A stretch of 64,000 bases of DNA, taken from NCBI RefSeq assembly GCF_040939455.1, contig NC_134112.1, positions 67,535,001 through 67,599,000 of the forward strand. The letters are read 5' to 3'. The notes under the pieces are model-generated. The model saw only the letters and a list, made by a program, of their open reading frames with translations. It made no database searches and was not told the origin of the DNA. Positions 33,669-46,830 of the stretch are shown in pieces. Every line of letters starts with the position of its first letter. Position 1 is the stretch's first letter. The translations under genes were made by a program, and so were the position numbers. The stretch is from Microcebus murinus (Eukaryota; Chordata; Mammalia; Primates; Cheirogaleidae).

Positions 33669-34610
33669 AACTCCTTGTGGGCAAGGAAACTATTCTTTAT
33701 ATGTACTTATTTTAATGCCCCAAACCTAGCACAGGACTAGGACAGGAATTGTATGACATATGTTTTTATCTGAGCCCAGATGTTTTTGGCAGAATTACAT
33801 CTGCATTTGTATCCTCACTGACTTCTATTTATGTCTGGCCAATAGACCTAGCCCCTGCCGCTGTGATTTTTCCTGCAGCCGGGATTTTACCTCTAGCAGC
33901 TGGGATATTGTCCAGCCTCGTGCTGTGTTGAAAGTGGTCCAAACTGCCATAGATTTACACTCCTCTCTCCTTTACTGTACTTCCTGCTGAGCTGCTTTGT
34001 GGATGTTCCAGAGGTATCTCTCCATTCCTTTCTAGTCAGCTTACAAGGACTGGCAGTGATATTTTGGATTCATGGAGCAGTAAATCTGTCTTTTAAAATG
34101 GCTATATATAGATGAGGAAATTTCTTTCAGTAGATCTGGTTTAATGATAAATTAGAGTGATCTATCACTAAGAATAGTATCAACCTCCCCATAGCCCTCT
34201 CTCAGTATTTCATTGTCTTCATAAAATCCACCAAAAGGCTTCAGTTTAAAGTCTACTTCTTGAAAGGTTTTGCCCTAAGAGTAAGAACAATGTGGATTTA
34301 AATCCTAGCTTGGATAATCTACTTACTCAGTTTCCTGGGACTCAGTTTCCAGAATTTTAGCAACACCTATCTTTCTGAGTTGTTGAGAATGCTAGAAAAT
34401 AAGTATGTTATGCCCCTAGTATGGTTTAGGGGAAAAAGATGGGAAGGAATATATTAAAATGTGGACAGTCCATTGCCCTTTGGTGGTGAGATTATGGTAC
34501 TTTCGTCTTAGTGATTTAAACTTTCCCCAGGTTTTTATATCTTATAAACTGTCAACAAGATAATTTATATAACCCTTAATAGTTAAAAAATTAGCAATTC
34601 TCCTTTCATG
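33669..34610. other. Unannotated intergenic sequence
   Basis: A possible decayed MIR lies at 34290-34400 (TTAAATCCTAGCTTGG; ACTCAGTTTCC). Otherwise nothing recognised. Confidence 0.4.
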
Positions 34611-34624
34611 ATTCTATCCTGTTC

Positions 34625-35646
34625 ATATATGTACATAATATATATACACACATACACATGTACATTTTGTTTAATTTCAGAATATTATAGGAGTACAAAC
34701 GTTTTGGTTATATAAATTGCTTTTGTACCATTTGAGTCAAAGTTATAAGTGTGTCCATCACCCAAATAGTGTGCATTGTACCCATTAGGTGTGAATTTAC
34801 CCATCCCCTCTTCCGCCCTCTCACCTGCCCGATCCCTGATGAATGTTATTTTCATATGTGCACATAGTGTTGATCGCTTAGTTCCAATTTATTGTGAGTA
34901 CATATGGTGTTTGTTTTTCCATTTCTGTGATACTTCACTTAGAAGAATGGTCTCCAGTTCCATCCAGGTTAATACAAGAGGTATTAGTTCACTACTTCTC
35001 ATGGCTGAGTAGTACTCCATGATATACATATACCATATTTTATTAATCTAGTCATGTATTGATGGGCACTTGGGTTGCTTCCACATCTTTGCAATTCTGT
35101 GTGCTGCTATAAATACTTGGGTGCAGATATCTTTTTTTATAGAATGTCTTTTTTTTCTTCTGGGTAAATACCCAGTAGGGGCAATGCTGGTTCAAATGGT
35201 AGTTCTACTTTTAGCTCTTTGAGGTATCTCCATACTACTTTCCATAGAGGTTGAACTACTTTGAAGTCCCACCAACAGTGTATGAGTGTTCTTATCTCTC
35301 CACATCCATGCCAGCATTTGTTGTTTTAGGACTTTTTGATAAAAGCCGTTCTCACGGAAATTAGTGATATTTCACTGTGGTTTTGATTTGCATTTCCCTG
35401 ATGATTAGAGATGTTGAGCATTTTTTTCATATGTTTGTTGGCCATTAGTCTATCTTCTTTTGAAAAGTTTCTGTTCATGCCTTTTGTCCACTTTTTAATG
35501 GGATTGTTTGACTTTTTCTTCCTGATTTGCTTGAGTTGTTTAGAAATTTTGGTTATCAGCCCTTTATTGAATGCATAGCATGCAAATATTTTCTCCCATT
35601 TTGTAGGTTGTCTATTTGCTCTAATGATTGTTTCCTTGGCTGTGCA
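34625..35646 (-). mobile_element. 5'-truncated L1, antisense, with target duplication
   Basis: A 1022-base antisense L1 carries the 3'UTR (ACAAACGTTTTGGTTATATA) and the ORF2 C-terminal region (TACCCAGTAGGGGCAATGCT; CCAACAGTGTATGAGTGTTC). A perfect 14-base duplication, ATTCTATCCTGTTC, lies at 34611-34624 and 35647-35660. The poly-A has decayed into TA/CA repeats. The ORF2 reading frame is broken. Confidence 0.95.
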
Positions 35647-35660
35647 ATTCTATCCTGTTC

Positions 35661-37414
35661 CTCAATAATAACTCACAACAAAAATCTAACTAAATAAAAT
35701 AAATTGTCTTGGTTTATTTCATTAACAACCAGGAGAATTAAACCTGAGCACACAGATCTAGGGCCTAAGAAATATCAGTATGCAAACAAATATGAATAAG
35801 AATTTAAACTGAGGACTTGATCTTTAGCTCACATGTTGATGTCAGAACTTTTAGGACGTGGTGAGGAGATGGCAGGACTTTTAAAGTATTGGCCAAGGAG
35901 AGCAATCTCAAGACCAGGAAATGGACTAAGAGTGTGCCTCTGTGAACCACAGAGTAGCCTTGCTCTGCTGGGAGAGCAGCCTCTTCAGAGGGACTTTTGG
36001 AGGGACATTCAGCCATGCTATTGCCACCTTCAGGGACCAGCATGGAGAAAAATGTCACAGCCAGGTTGTAGGTGCCTCCACATGGGATGGCCATTGTTTG
36101 CATCACCTGAGAGGTGGAGAGTGACCCCAGGCTGGGAGAGTGCATCTCAGAGATTGGTAGCCAAAAGGGAAGGAAGAGGCAGAGATGGTGGTTGCTGCTC
36201 TCTGAGCCACCCAGTCCCTCCCACTGCCTGTTGCTTGCAGGGGCTGTGGTCAGTGTTGCAAGAGGAGCAGAGGGTATAGAGGAGGCATTTGTGACCACTC
36301 ATGCATGAGACTTGTAACCACTCTGCATATCACATGTGAGGAAATAGGAAGTGGGGGGTTAGAAGGGAACACTTCAAAGGGCAAGTGTTTTTACCAATCC
36401 AGGTTCCCCAGTAAGTGAAGATGCTGAAATGCATTCCCGTGTTGCTGCTTTTCTCAGTGTTGACCTGCTCTATAACTCGTGACACCTGCTGTCTGCTGCA
36501 GAGCCCTGCATTCTGAAAATCAGAGTAAACCATTCATCTTACAGGCCTACGGTGGAGAGCAAGGGTCAATTAGGTACCAAAATTAATATTTATTATGGGG
36601 AGAATTTATAACAGAGAATAGGTAGCAAGCCATCCTTAGAACTCTGGCAACACCCTTGGATTGCACAGATAAGATGAGGAAATTAATAACATACTAGCAC
36701 TCCATCTATCTTATACAAAACACATCTAATTTTCCCCTTAGCTTCACTTTCATCCATTTCCACTTTGTGTGAGTCTTTTATTTGCTTCCTCCTCCTCCCT
36801 CTCATTTAACTCTTTTAAAAGAAGGACCGGAGCAATGTTCCCAGGAGGGAAATTTGCACTTTTTTCTGCTCTGGACATTCCCTGGTTGGAAGGTGGAAAT
36901 TCCCAGGTGTCTGTAAGAGAACCTGCCCATTTGGCGGCGCCTCAAGAACTGAGATCAGGAGGCCTCGTGCCCAGAGAAGAAAAATAACCAGTTGGATCAG
37001 TGGGCGAGAGATGGAAGCATAAATAGGGTTGAGACAAAGAGAAGGTCAGCTGTAAGTGGGTCAGGAGACCAGAGTGGTGGACAGAGTAGGCCCTGGAATG
37101 CCTGCTGGGAGGCCTGCCATGGAGGATTTCTGCTCTGCCCCCACCCTACCCCGGGGCAGGATGACTCAGCACTTCCTATTATGAAGGCTAGCCCCAGGAG
37201 GCCCTACCAAGGCTAACTGCTGTTCTGGCTCCTGGTTCATTCTAGGTCTATACATTATAGTAAAAGTTTGTTCCAGAGGGATGTGGGCAATTCATCCCAG
37301 GACTTGATGTTCCTTTGTTACGTTTTGTTTTTTTTTTTAACTTGAGCCAACAGTCTGAACTGGTCAGGCTTCGGACTGGTGCCAGCTGCTTTATCTGGTA
37401 GCACTGTCACGTAA
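35661..37414. other. Unannotated intergenic sequence with overlapping ORFs
   Basis: ORFs of 148 codons (+, 35833-36279) and 164 codons (-, 35804-36298) overlap. Neither has a recognisable domain, so both are treated as chance. Confidence 0.45.
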
Positions 37415-37600
37415 TAAACAACATTTATTGGTGATCACTAGGTGTCAACACAGTGCGAAGAACTTCCCACGAACATCCCGAACATCCCGTTTAATGCTCA
37501 GAAGCCGACCGCAAGGTAGGTATTGCCAACTCTGTTTGCAGATGAGCAGACTGAGGCTTGAAGATGTTAAATTGTTCTTACCCTGTACCCACAAGTGCCT
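37415..37600 (-). mobile_element. MIR SINE, antisense
   Basis: AACAACATTTATTGGTGATC, AGGTAGGTATTGCCAACTCT and GCAGATGAGCAGACTGAGGC follow the reversed MIR. A 10-base doublet GAACATCCC GAACATCCC lies inside. Confidence 0.8.
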
Positions 37601-38310
37601 GGCAGAATTACCAATGGTTTACTGAGCTAAAACAACTAAGGTGATCATATGCAGGAGAATATGGAGAAGATTAAAAGCAAACAGTGGACCCAGAAGGTGA
37701 TGAGGAGGGAAGGACAGGGTGATAGAAGCATATGCTATTGATAGAAAATCCAAGTAGCTAAAACCACTGGCTGTTTTGGCCATGTTAAGGCCCTACCCAG
37801 AGGATTGTTCACGTTCCTGACATCTCTTAAAAGGTGGGCATGTTTTGTTATCTGCATTTTCCAAGTATGTGTTCTGTGGATTTATAATCTAGATCTGGAT
37901 TCTTCCACAAGGGGACTGGTGTGAATTCAGTGTGACTGGTTAGGCATATGTCATATTGTGCCCCATCTCCTCTCCCTGGAATTTTCACTGTTTCAGCAAC
38001 TGGGTAAGGCAGCAGAGGCAGGGACACTATCTTCAGAAGGTTTTCAGTGAAATGTACACATTGTCCTCAAAATCAGACTCCATGAAGGCAATGGCTTTGT
38101 CTTGTTTGTCTCCATATCCCTAGCTGTGGGGATGTAGAAGTGATCTTTGTATACTGAATTAAAAATGTGTAAGTAAATGAATTAAAGAGGTGAGTAGGAG
38201 GCAGGTGTCTCTTTCCCTTGAAGATGTTTTTGATACTCTTGTCTAGCTGATTCATTGGCTTTGCAAATTAGAAAACAGGGAGGAATGGGTCATATGTATC
38301 AATAATATTT

Positions 38311-38321
38311 GGGGGGGGGGT
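38311..38321 (+). repeat. Poly-G run of 11
   Basis: TTTGGGGGGGGGGGTCTGG; a mononucleotide run likely to vary or be miscounted. Confidence 0.8.
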
Positions 38322-38589
38322 CTGGTTGAGTAGGATTAGGGAAGTTTGGAAGCCTCGGGTGCCAATGTGGGAAACCTGGAAGGCTGCTAGCTAGTATAAA
38401 CTTCCCATTCTAACTTTCTCTCCATGTCCATCAGTTTCTCAACACTGCCTTCCTGTCGTTCCCTCCAACTTCCAAAGGAGAGCTGTCCTTTTGACCAAAC
38501 AAAGCTAAAATCCCCAGTGCTAGGCCGCCAACATTTTTAATCTTTCTCTCCACTGACATCTTCAAACAAATTTTCAGTCTTTAACATTT

Positions 38590-40402
38590 TTTTCTTCTCT
38601 CTTTTTTAACTGATGCATAATAGATGTACATATTTTTGAGGTACATGTGATATTTTAATACATTCATATAATTTGTAAAGATCAAATCAGTGTAATTGTG
38701 ATATCCATCACCATAAATATTTGTCTTTTCTTTATGCTAGAAACATTCGAATTATTTTCTTCTAGCTATTTTGAAATATATAATCGATTATTGCAAACTC
38801 TAGCCACCCTCTTATCTATCATACACTAAATCTTATTTCTTTTATCAACCTATATATTCCTACCCATTAATCAACCTCTCTTCATCCTTCCCTTCCCCTT
38901 GCCCTTTCTGGCCTCTAGTAACCACCAATGTACTCTCTTTCTTTATCAGATCCACTTCTGTAGCTCCTATATATGAGTAAGAACATGTAATATTTGTCTT
39001 TTTGTACTTGGCATGTTCATTTAATATAGTGACCTCTAGTTCCATCTGTGTTGCTGCAAATGACAGGATTTCATTCTTTTTTATGGGCACTTAGGTTGAT
39101 TCCATACTTTGGCTATTGTGAATATTGCTGCAACAAATATGGGAGTACAGATCTCTTTTTGATATATTGATTTCCTTTCTTTTGGATATATACCCAGTAG
39201 TGGGATTGCTGGATCATATGGTAGTTCTATTTTTAGTTTTTTGAGGAACCCACCCTGTTTTCCATATTGACTGTACTAATTCATATTCCCACCAATAGTG
39301 TAAGAAGGTTCCCCTTTCTCCACATTCTTGCTAGCATCTGTTATTATTTGTCTTTTTTGATATAAGCCATTTTAACTGGGGTGAGATGAAATTGCATTAT
39401 GGTTTTGATTTTCATTTCTAAAATGATTAGTGATGTTGAACATTTTTTCATATACCTGTTCCTCATTTATATGTCTTCTTTTGAGAAATGTCTGTTCAGA
39501 TCTTTTGCCCATTTTTTAATTAGATTATTTGTCTTTTTGCTATCAAGTTGTTTGAGATCTTTATATATTCTGGTAATTAATTCCTTGTCAGATGAGTAGT
39601 TTGCAAATATATTCTCCCTTTATGGGTTGTCTCTTCACTTTGTTCATTGTTTCCTTTGCTATGCAGAAGCTTTTTAGCTTGATGTGATTCCAGTTGTCTA
39701 TTATTGCTTTGGTTGCCTGTGCTTTTGAGATCTTACACAAAAAAATCTTTGCTAAGATAAATGTCTTGGAGCATTTCACCAATGTTTTCTTCTAGTAGTT
39801 TCATAAGATTCTTCATGATCGCAGTTGTTATATCTTCTTTTTATTTTCTGATTTTATTTATTTGGGTCATCTCTCATTTTTTCTTAGTCTAGCTAAAAGT
39901 TTGCTAATTTTATCTTTTTAAAAAAAACAATCTTTTGTTCATTAATATTCTGTATTTTTTTTTAAGTCTCATTTATTTCTGCTTTGGTCTTTATTATTTC
40001 TTTCCTTCTACAAATTTTGAGTTTGCTTTGTTTTTGCTTCTCTAGTTCCTTGAGGTGCATTGTTAGGTTGTTTATTTGAAGTTTTACTTTTTTTTTTTTT
40101 TTGATGTAGGTGTTTATTGCTATAAAGTTTCTTCTTAGTACTGCTTTTGCAGTATCCCATGTGTTCTGGTACATTGTGTTTCCATTTTCATATGTTTCAA
40201 GAAATTTTAAAATTTCCTTCTTAATTTATTTATTGGTCATTCTGGAGCATGCTGGAGCATTCTGGAGCATGCTACTTAATTTCCATGTGTTTGTGTATTT
40301 TCTGAGGTTCCTCTTGTTATTGATTTCTAGTTTTATTCCACTGTGGTCAGAAAAGATACTTGATATGACTTATACTTTTTTGAATTTGTTGAGTCTTGTT
40401 TT
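38590..40402 (-). mobile_element. Old L1 (L1MA/MB-like), antisense, 5'-truncated
   Basis: The 3'UTR (GATGTACATATTTTTGAGGT) is followed by the ORF2 C-terminal region (TATACCCAGTAGTGGGATTG; CCACCAATAGTGTAAGAAGG) and further ORF2 (TTCCACTGTGGTCAGAAAAG) up to about 40400. At 1.8 kb it is the longest L1 piece here. Frames are broken throughout. Confidence 0.93.
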
Positions 40403-40952
40403 ATGGCTGGTAAAGCGTCGTTTCTGGGTGTGTCTGTGAGAGTATTTCCAGAGGAGACTGACTTGGGAGATAGTATACTGAGTAAGGAAGACCTGCCTTT
40501 AATGTGGGTGGGCACCATCCAATGGTGGGCTGGGGGCCTGGCTGAGAAAAACATGAGGAAGAAGGGACATTCTCTCTCTCTCTCTCTCTCTCTGTTTTCT
40601 CTCTCTCTCTCTGTTTTCTCTCTCCCTTATGGAGCAGCACACCTTTTATCCTCTTGTCCTTGGACATCAGACTCTAGGTTCTTTGGCTTTTGGGCTCTGG
40701 GACTTGTACCAGTGGTCTCTTGGGGGCTCTTAAGCCTTCAGCCTCAGATTGAGGGCTTCACTGTAGGTTGTTTGTAAGGCTTCTGGACTTGGACTGAGCC
40801 AGACTACTAGCTTCTCTGGTTCTTCAGCTCGCAGACAGCCTATAATGGGACTTCTCTGTCTCTGTGATCATGTGAGCCAGGTCCCCTAATATCCCCTTTC
40901 CTATATCCTATTGGTCTGTCTCTGGAGAACCCTGACCAATACCGTCACGTAT
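40403..40952 (+). mobile_element. Old interspersed repeat, sense (same family as 10596-11150)
   Basis: From TCTGGGTGTGTCTGTGAGAG through ATGTGGGTGGGCACCATCCA and CATGTGAGCCAGGTCCC to CTGGAGAACCCTGACCAATA. A (CT)n with GTTTT interruptions has grown inside it (40571-40625). It abuts the preceding L1. Confidence 0.7.
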
Positions 40953-41249
40953 CCCTCCTTCAGGGAAAACAAAACAAACAAAAACAATACCTCGTGTGAC
41001 TCTATAGTTCTTTCTTATCATCATCCTATTTCTTTTTTTCCATTTACTGTTAAAATTGAATAAATGGTCTGTCTGTACTTTTTATCTTCATTTGTTTGCT
41101 GCTCAATAACTCTTAATCCCATGAAATCTGGCTTCTGCTTCTACTACTTTACTAAAACATTCTCTTTCTCTCTTTTTTGTAGAAACAAAACACTTTATAT
41201 CAGACCACTAGTTGTCCCTGGCATTCCTCTCTCCTTCTTCCTTTTATGA

Positions 41250-42000
41250 AACTTCCCCCAAGTTTCAGCTGAGTGTATGGAGTCTCAACTAGGGACAATA
41301 TTTTCCAGCCTCCCCTTCAGCTGGGTGTGAGCATTTGGCCAGGAGTTGGAGGCAAAGTTTTGGCTTTCCTAAAGCTAACTGCCTGTCCTGTCCTTCCTCT
41401 TTTGTTCTCACTGCTTGTTGGAAGTGGTCTTACTCTGTTTTGTTTTGCTATAATAGAATACCCCAGACCGTATAATTTACAAACATTAGATGTTTTTTTC
41501 AGCTCATGTTTTTGGAGACTGGTAAGTCCAAAATGGAGGGGCTGCATCTGACAAGGGCCTTCTTGCTGTGTCATCACGTGGTGGAAGGCATCACATGAGA
41601 GAGAGTGCATGAGAGAGGGCAAGAGGGGGCTGAGCTCACTTTTAAAACAAACCCACTCTCGAGATAACAACATTAATCCATTCACGACGGCAGACCCTCA
41701 TGACCCAGACACCTCCCATTGGGCCCCACCGCCCAACACCGTCACATTGTGGATGAAGTTTCCCACACGTGAACTTTAGGGGATGTACTCAAACCATAGC
41801 AGACTCAGTCTTGGAACTTGGCGTGAGGACGGCAGACTGGCATGCTGTGTATCCTGCTCTGCCAGCCCTGGACTAATCACCTCTGGATTTTTACATGAGA
41901 GAGAAATAAGCTTACACTGTATTTTCATCATTCTATTTTGGGATCCCTTTGTTACAGCAGCTTAGCAAGTATCCTAATAAACTCCTTTATTTCTTATTTT
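41250..42000. mobile_element. Old interspersed repeat split by a MaLR LTR
   Basis: The left piece (about 41260-41424, CTTCAGCTGGGTGTGAGCAT) and right piece (about 41801-42000, TTTACATGAGAGAGAAATAA; GTTACAGCAGCTTAGCAAG) look like the two parts of one dispersed repeat, with the LTR in between. Family not named. Confidence 0.5.
41425..41800 (-). mobile_element. MaLR solo LTR (MSTA/THE1-like), antisense
   Basis: TGTTTTGTTTTGCTATAATA, GAATACCCCAGACCGTATAA, CATCACATGAGAGAGAGTGC and TCAAACCATAGCA are the antisense MST/THE1 LTR in order. Confidence 0.9.
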
Positions 42001-43110
42001 AAAAAATCATATGCATTCATGGTAGAAACTTAACTTCATAAGTAGAAAGATGACAACACAAACAATTCCTGTTGATCTCTTACTTTGCTCATTAACTATT
42101 CTCAGTAGCCTGTGTTTATCTGTCTCCTTTTCTTTCTCCTACCTACAAGCTTGGGCATACCCCAGAACTAGGTTATCTGCACTTTTGTCTTTTATCTCTC
42201 TACATTCTATCACAGGACTTGATTTATATGGTGATTGATCTCATCATTAGTTTGTTCACTCATTCAAAAATATCTGGTGAGAACCTACCTGCTGCTAAGT
42301 GCTGGGGATACAACAATAAATCAGATCTGGCTTCTGCCCCAAGGAGCTCACAGACTGGAGAGGAGAGGGGAAGGTAGATAAAAACAAGTCTAAGGTGCTG
42401 AGTGCTTTGATGGAGCACTGACGTGGGATTATGGTGAAGGGCACCTAAGTGGCTTGATGGGGGTGAGTATCTATTATGAAGGACCCCAGAAAAGGTGAAC
42501 TGGGAGCAGGGGAGGCAGAAAGGAGGATTAATGAGGGGAAAAGGGGGGAGGGATTTCAAGCCAAGAAGTCAGCCAGGAATGAAAAACCCGGTGTGAGAAC
42601 TTGCAGGGCACTGCTGGCAGTATTGTGTTGACACTAGAAGTATAAAGCAGGGGTGTTGAGAGCGCTTCTGTCAAGGGACAAAGGGGTGAGTGAGGTCATG
42701 CAGTCTTTGCTTATCATCCTAAGGAGGCTTACACCCTCTCCTGATTGAGGCTTTAATGAAGAGAATTGACCAGAATTGTGAGAGTGTCAGATCTACCTAT
42801 GCATAGAGTATTGTGTGTGGCTGGGGGAAGGATAGATTTCTGGGAGGTAGCAAGGGGGAGAACAGGGAACCAGTGTGGAGGCTATTTGTAATGGAGTAGT
42901 TAAGAGGTAGTGACAGCTGGATCCAAGGTGTTGGCAGTGAGAATAAAGAAAGAAAAAAGTTGGGGAAATATTTAGGAAATAAAATGGGTGTGACTTGGTG
43001 ACTGAAGAGGAAATAAGAGGAAGGCTGAGAGACGACTCCTAGGGTTCTGGATTGGGTGGCTGTCATGGTGAAGGTGACAACATTACTGGTTTGGCTATCA
43101 CCTGCTCATG
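42001..43110. other. Intergenic sequence with a decayed repeat
   Basis: Bases 42255-42400 (AACCTACCTGCTGCTAAGTG; CTGGGGATACAACAATAAAT) resemble an ancient mammalian repeat of MIR/L2 age. Bases 42540-43080 are purine-rich and unassigned. Confidence 0.4.
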
Positions 43111-43122
43111 AGGTGGTTTCTT

Positions 43123-43459
43123 TCTCTTTTTTTTTTTTTTAAAACAGAGTCTTACTCTGTTGCCCGGGCTAGAATGCTGTGGCATCAGCCTAGCTCACAG
43201 CAACCTCAAACTCCTGGGCTCAGGTGATCCTCCTGCCTCGGCCTCCCGAGTAGCTATGACTACAGGCATGTGCCACCATGCCTGGCTAATTCTTTTCTAT
43301 ATATTTTTAGTTGTCCAATTAATTTCTTTCTATAATTTTAGTAGAGACGGAGTCTCGCTCTTGCTCAGAGCTGGTTTAGAACTCCTGACCTTGAGCAATC
43401 CTCCCATCTTGGCCTCCCAGAGTGCTAGGATTGCAGGCGTGAGCCACCACACCGGGCCA
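43123..43459 (-). mobile_element. Alu (strepsirrhine type), antisense
   Basis: A full element with 12-base target duplication AGGTGGTTTCTT at 43111-43122 and 43460-43471. The 183-codon + strand ORF at 43160-43711 is the reversed Alu read through into flanking DNA, not a gene. Confidence 0.97.
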
Positions 43460-43659
43460 AGGTGGTTTCTTGCAAAGGTAAGGAAGCTTAACTTTCAGGC
43501 CCCTCCTTGCATGAACCCATTGAAAGGCTCTGGGCAGGGCCTGAGCAATTTTGTAAACTTGTCTGTATTTTTTTTCTTAAAGATGGCCCACACCCTCTTT
43601 AAGGTGGTGATAGCTTCAGACACGCAGAGCCTGAATCCATTCCTGCCCATCCCCTTGCA

Positions 43660-43800
43660 ATTCATCCTTCTTGTTACCAGTAGACTAATCTCCCTAAAAA
43701 TAAAATGTTGACATGTCAATCCGCTCCTCAAAAGCTACTGTCATCATGACAATGGGCCTTTTACAACTTGACAATTTTACTTCAGAGTTTCCCTTTACTT
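43660..43800 (+). mobile_element. L2 fragment
   Basis: AGTAGACTAATCTCCCTAAA and TGTCAATCCGCTCCTCAAAA fit the L2 region upstream of its usual 3' end. Confidence 0.5.
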
Positions 43801-46735
43801 CCTCTCTATAAAATTCATTTCCCAACAAATGTTTATGGTTTCAGAAAAGTAGCTTTGACCTGACTGTCAAAGAACAGGGAGGTCACTTACCAATGTTTAA
43901 AGTCTGTGGCTCTTAAATCTACCTACCAATAGAGCTGCTGGAGTTGCAATGACTCTGTTGAACTTTCTTGTTTACCACCCACTGTCTTGCTTTGTTTTTA
44001 TGCCACTTGTGGCTTTTCTACTTTAAAACACTTGTCTGATCTCAGACTTGGCCATTCAGCGTGAGTACCATTTGGGATGCTTGGTACCTGCAGAAACTGT
44101 GTGGCATATGTGAATATCGCTCTTTATTATGGCCACGGGGCACATTAAGCACGTGACTGCACTTTAGAAATCTGTTTTTGATCGTGCTCGGTTCAAAGGC
44201 AATTTGCATTCTAGAATGTACATTCTGAATACAGACCTTTGACCACTCAATAGTTCCAATATCTGGAATATAACGCGCTGCTGTCTGCAGTCACAGAGAT
44301 GTTCTGGACTGTTCTTTCATCTGAAGGAAGAGTTGTCTTTATTGTTCGCCACATTGACGCCTGATAAATGACTTCTGAGGATTTTCCCGCTGTCTGAGCA
44401 GCTGCTCTTCCATGTATGAAAAATCTAATTTTACTTTCTAAGCTTTTTTTCCTATAATGTCTCATCTGCTTCAACAGATTCTCACTCAGACACACTAAAA
44501 TGGGACTCATAATATCAATTTATTATTATATTTTAGCAATCTCAATAAACAAGGCAGTCTCATTATGTTCTTTTTTCTTTAGGGAGAAGGCAGGCCTAGA
44601 TGCTTTCTAAAAAAGAACACTGTGTGCAACCTCATGTTACAAAAAATGCAACTTGGTTAAATTTTCATTGATAGTCCTTCAGTAGAGGATGGCTTATGAC
44701 GAGAAAAGTTGTTATATAAATAAAATAGAATTTTACTATTAGAAGACACTTCTGAGCCAGAGAGCACGGTGCTGATACTGCAACCAGATCTTTCTCATTT
44801 CCCCTTTCCCCAGCTTCTTCCCACTTCTCCAGCCCCTCCACGTCTGTTTCATGTTGGCAGGTACAAATCAGAGGTGTGGGAAGTTGATGTCACCTGCAGA
44901 GCCCCAAGGACTTCTCTTGGATAAAGGGACTTGCTGCTTTGCACCATCAGTCCACAGGGGGAGTCATGAGCCAAAGAAAGGAAAAAATTATAATCCTAAA
45001 CAATATTGAACAGATGCACCCTGGGGCAGGTGGGGGATTTGGGAGTTCAATTCTTTTTTTTGGAAAATACTATTTTCTATATTGTAATTCCTTTCTGTCA
45101 TCCCAAGCCTTCTGATCTTTGTGGGGTTTTGGGGAATTCAGGGCTGAACGTGTGTCAGTGCTTAGAGTAAAGCAGACAGGGCAGCCTGGCAGCCACCTGG
45201 GGAGTGGTCAGTCATGAGCTGGCCCACAGTGGGTGGCATGCTAAAGGCCAGAGCCGCAGCCTGGTCCATGCTGCTCCCCAAGAGACAAGCAGCAGCCAGG
45301 ACAGATGTGCAGGGCAGGCGAGCATTCCTTGATGATTTTCAGAAGTACCTAGGAAGGAAAACCTGAAACCCCTTTTTTGTCTCGCATGAGTCATGAGCTC
45401 TGATCCTTGTTGCCGTTCGGGCCACTAGAGAAGTGTTTTATATCTGGTCTACCCAGAATAAAACCTGATGAGCCCATGTCTAGGAATGGGGCTAATTCCC
45501 TGCCTCCCTTCCATGTGCACATTCATGCCTCGCTACCTTTCATCTGCTCCTGTCTCTGTTCTATTTGGGGTTGACTACTTGGGAGGGGACAGACTGGGCA
45601 AAAGGGAGCCAAGAGGATCACCTGTCTGCAGTTTTATATCTGTGCCCTGCCACTCTCTAAGTAGCAGCTCTGGGTACTCAGGTAGCCTGGAATAGAAGAT
45701 TCTCCTAGCATCCTGTTTCACATAGGTCAGCCTCATGATAATAGATAGAGATGCCCCCCAGAGCCCAGTGGGGGTGGAAGGACCACTTCTCAGAGCTCCT
45801 TCAGCTTAATGTTTTCTATAATTAGTCCTTGAGATGGATGGATGGAACTTGTTAACTTACCTCTTTTCTTTCTCCCTCTTTCTTCTCTCATTCTTCCTTT
45901 CCTCCCACCTTCTTTCCTCCGATGTCCTTGATCCTAGAACATTATCTGCTCATTATTTTTCAAGCTGTGTTGCTGCTTCTACCAGTGTTCTGTGTTCCCT
46001 GTTGTGGCCAGCAATCTGCTTCCATCATTGGTGGCTTGGAGGGCACAAAGGGAGTTAAGCAAGCTAAAGGCTAAGCTAGGAGGTTAATGCTTAGAACTTT
46101 TGGCCTAGAAATTATTATAGGAGATACATAACATTGTTTTAACTATATGTCATATTATATATTTGGAATTACGATTGATTGATCTCAACATATAAATGGG
46201 TGGCAACAAAATTCAAGTTGATAATTCGTCCCAGGACTTTTTCCTCCTCTTTGCGAAACAGGACTCCAGTACTACTTACGGAGTCCACTCTTCTATCTAT
46301 GTAGGAGAACAAAATGACATGCGCATGTGAATCAGTGTGGAGTGTTTTAGGTGAAATCACCTAGAAGCCAGGTCATGGATGATGTGCGATCATTTATCTT
46401 TAGACTCACAGCTGTGGTTCACCCTCCCACCAGCCGTTCCTCACGTCCATGCCGGCCTCCTTCCATCGTGTTGTAATAAAGGGAGGGAAGAATCCAGGGC
46501 AGTAGGAAACTCCCTTGTCCCAACCTCCATAATCTCTTTCTATACTTTATGCATTTATGACCAAAGGTCATAGAGGTTACCTTCCTCTGCCTAAATGGGT
46601 AGAAGTAGAAAGGTCACAGTTATGAAAGTACTTGAATTAAGAAAGGAAAGGAACTACCAAGTTTCCTGTCTATTCATTATGAGTTATCTGAGGCCTCAGT
46701 TCTTAGAAAGCAAGCATCTCCATGTTCTGACCCGA
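43801..46735. other. Unannotated, repeat-poor intergenic sequence
   Basis: Nearly 3 kb with no recognised element or exon. ORFs are short. Confidence 0.45.
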
Positions 46736-46739
46736 TATA

Positions 46740-46830
46740 GATGTACTTCTTCATAAATATTTTATTCACTTGGGTGTCCTCCACATCCTAAGTGCTCAGT
46801 AAATATTTACTAAACAACAAGTGGTTCTTG
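46740..46830 (+). mobile_element. L2 3' terminal stub
   Basis: TCCACATCCTAAGTGCTCAG and TAAATATTTACTAAACAACA match a decayed L2 end. Confidence 0.55.

Noticed and set aside
40403..40777. 124-codon plus ORF
   Set aside because: It lies in an old interspersed repeat with a CT array and is not a gene.
43160..43711. 183-codon plus-strand ORF
   Set aside because: Its first half is an antisense Alu translation ([18 protein letters not shown] type), and the rest is flanking DNA.
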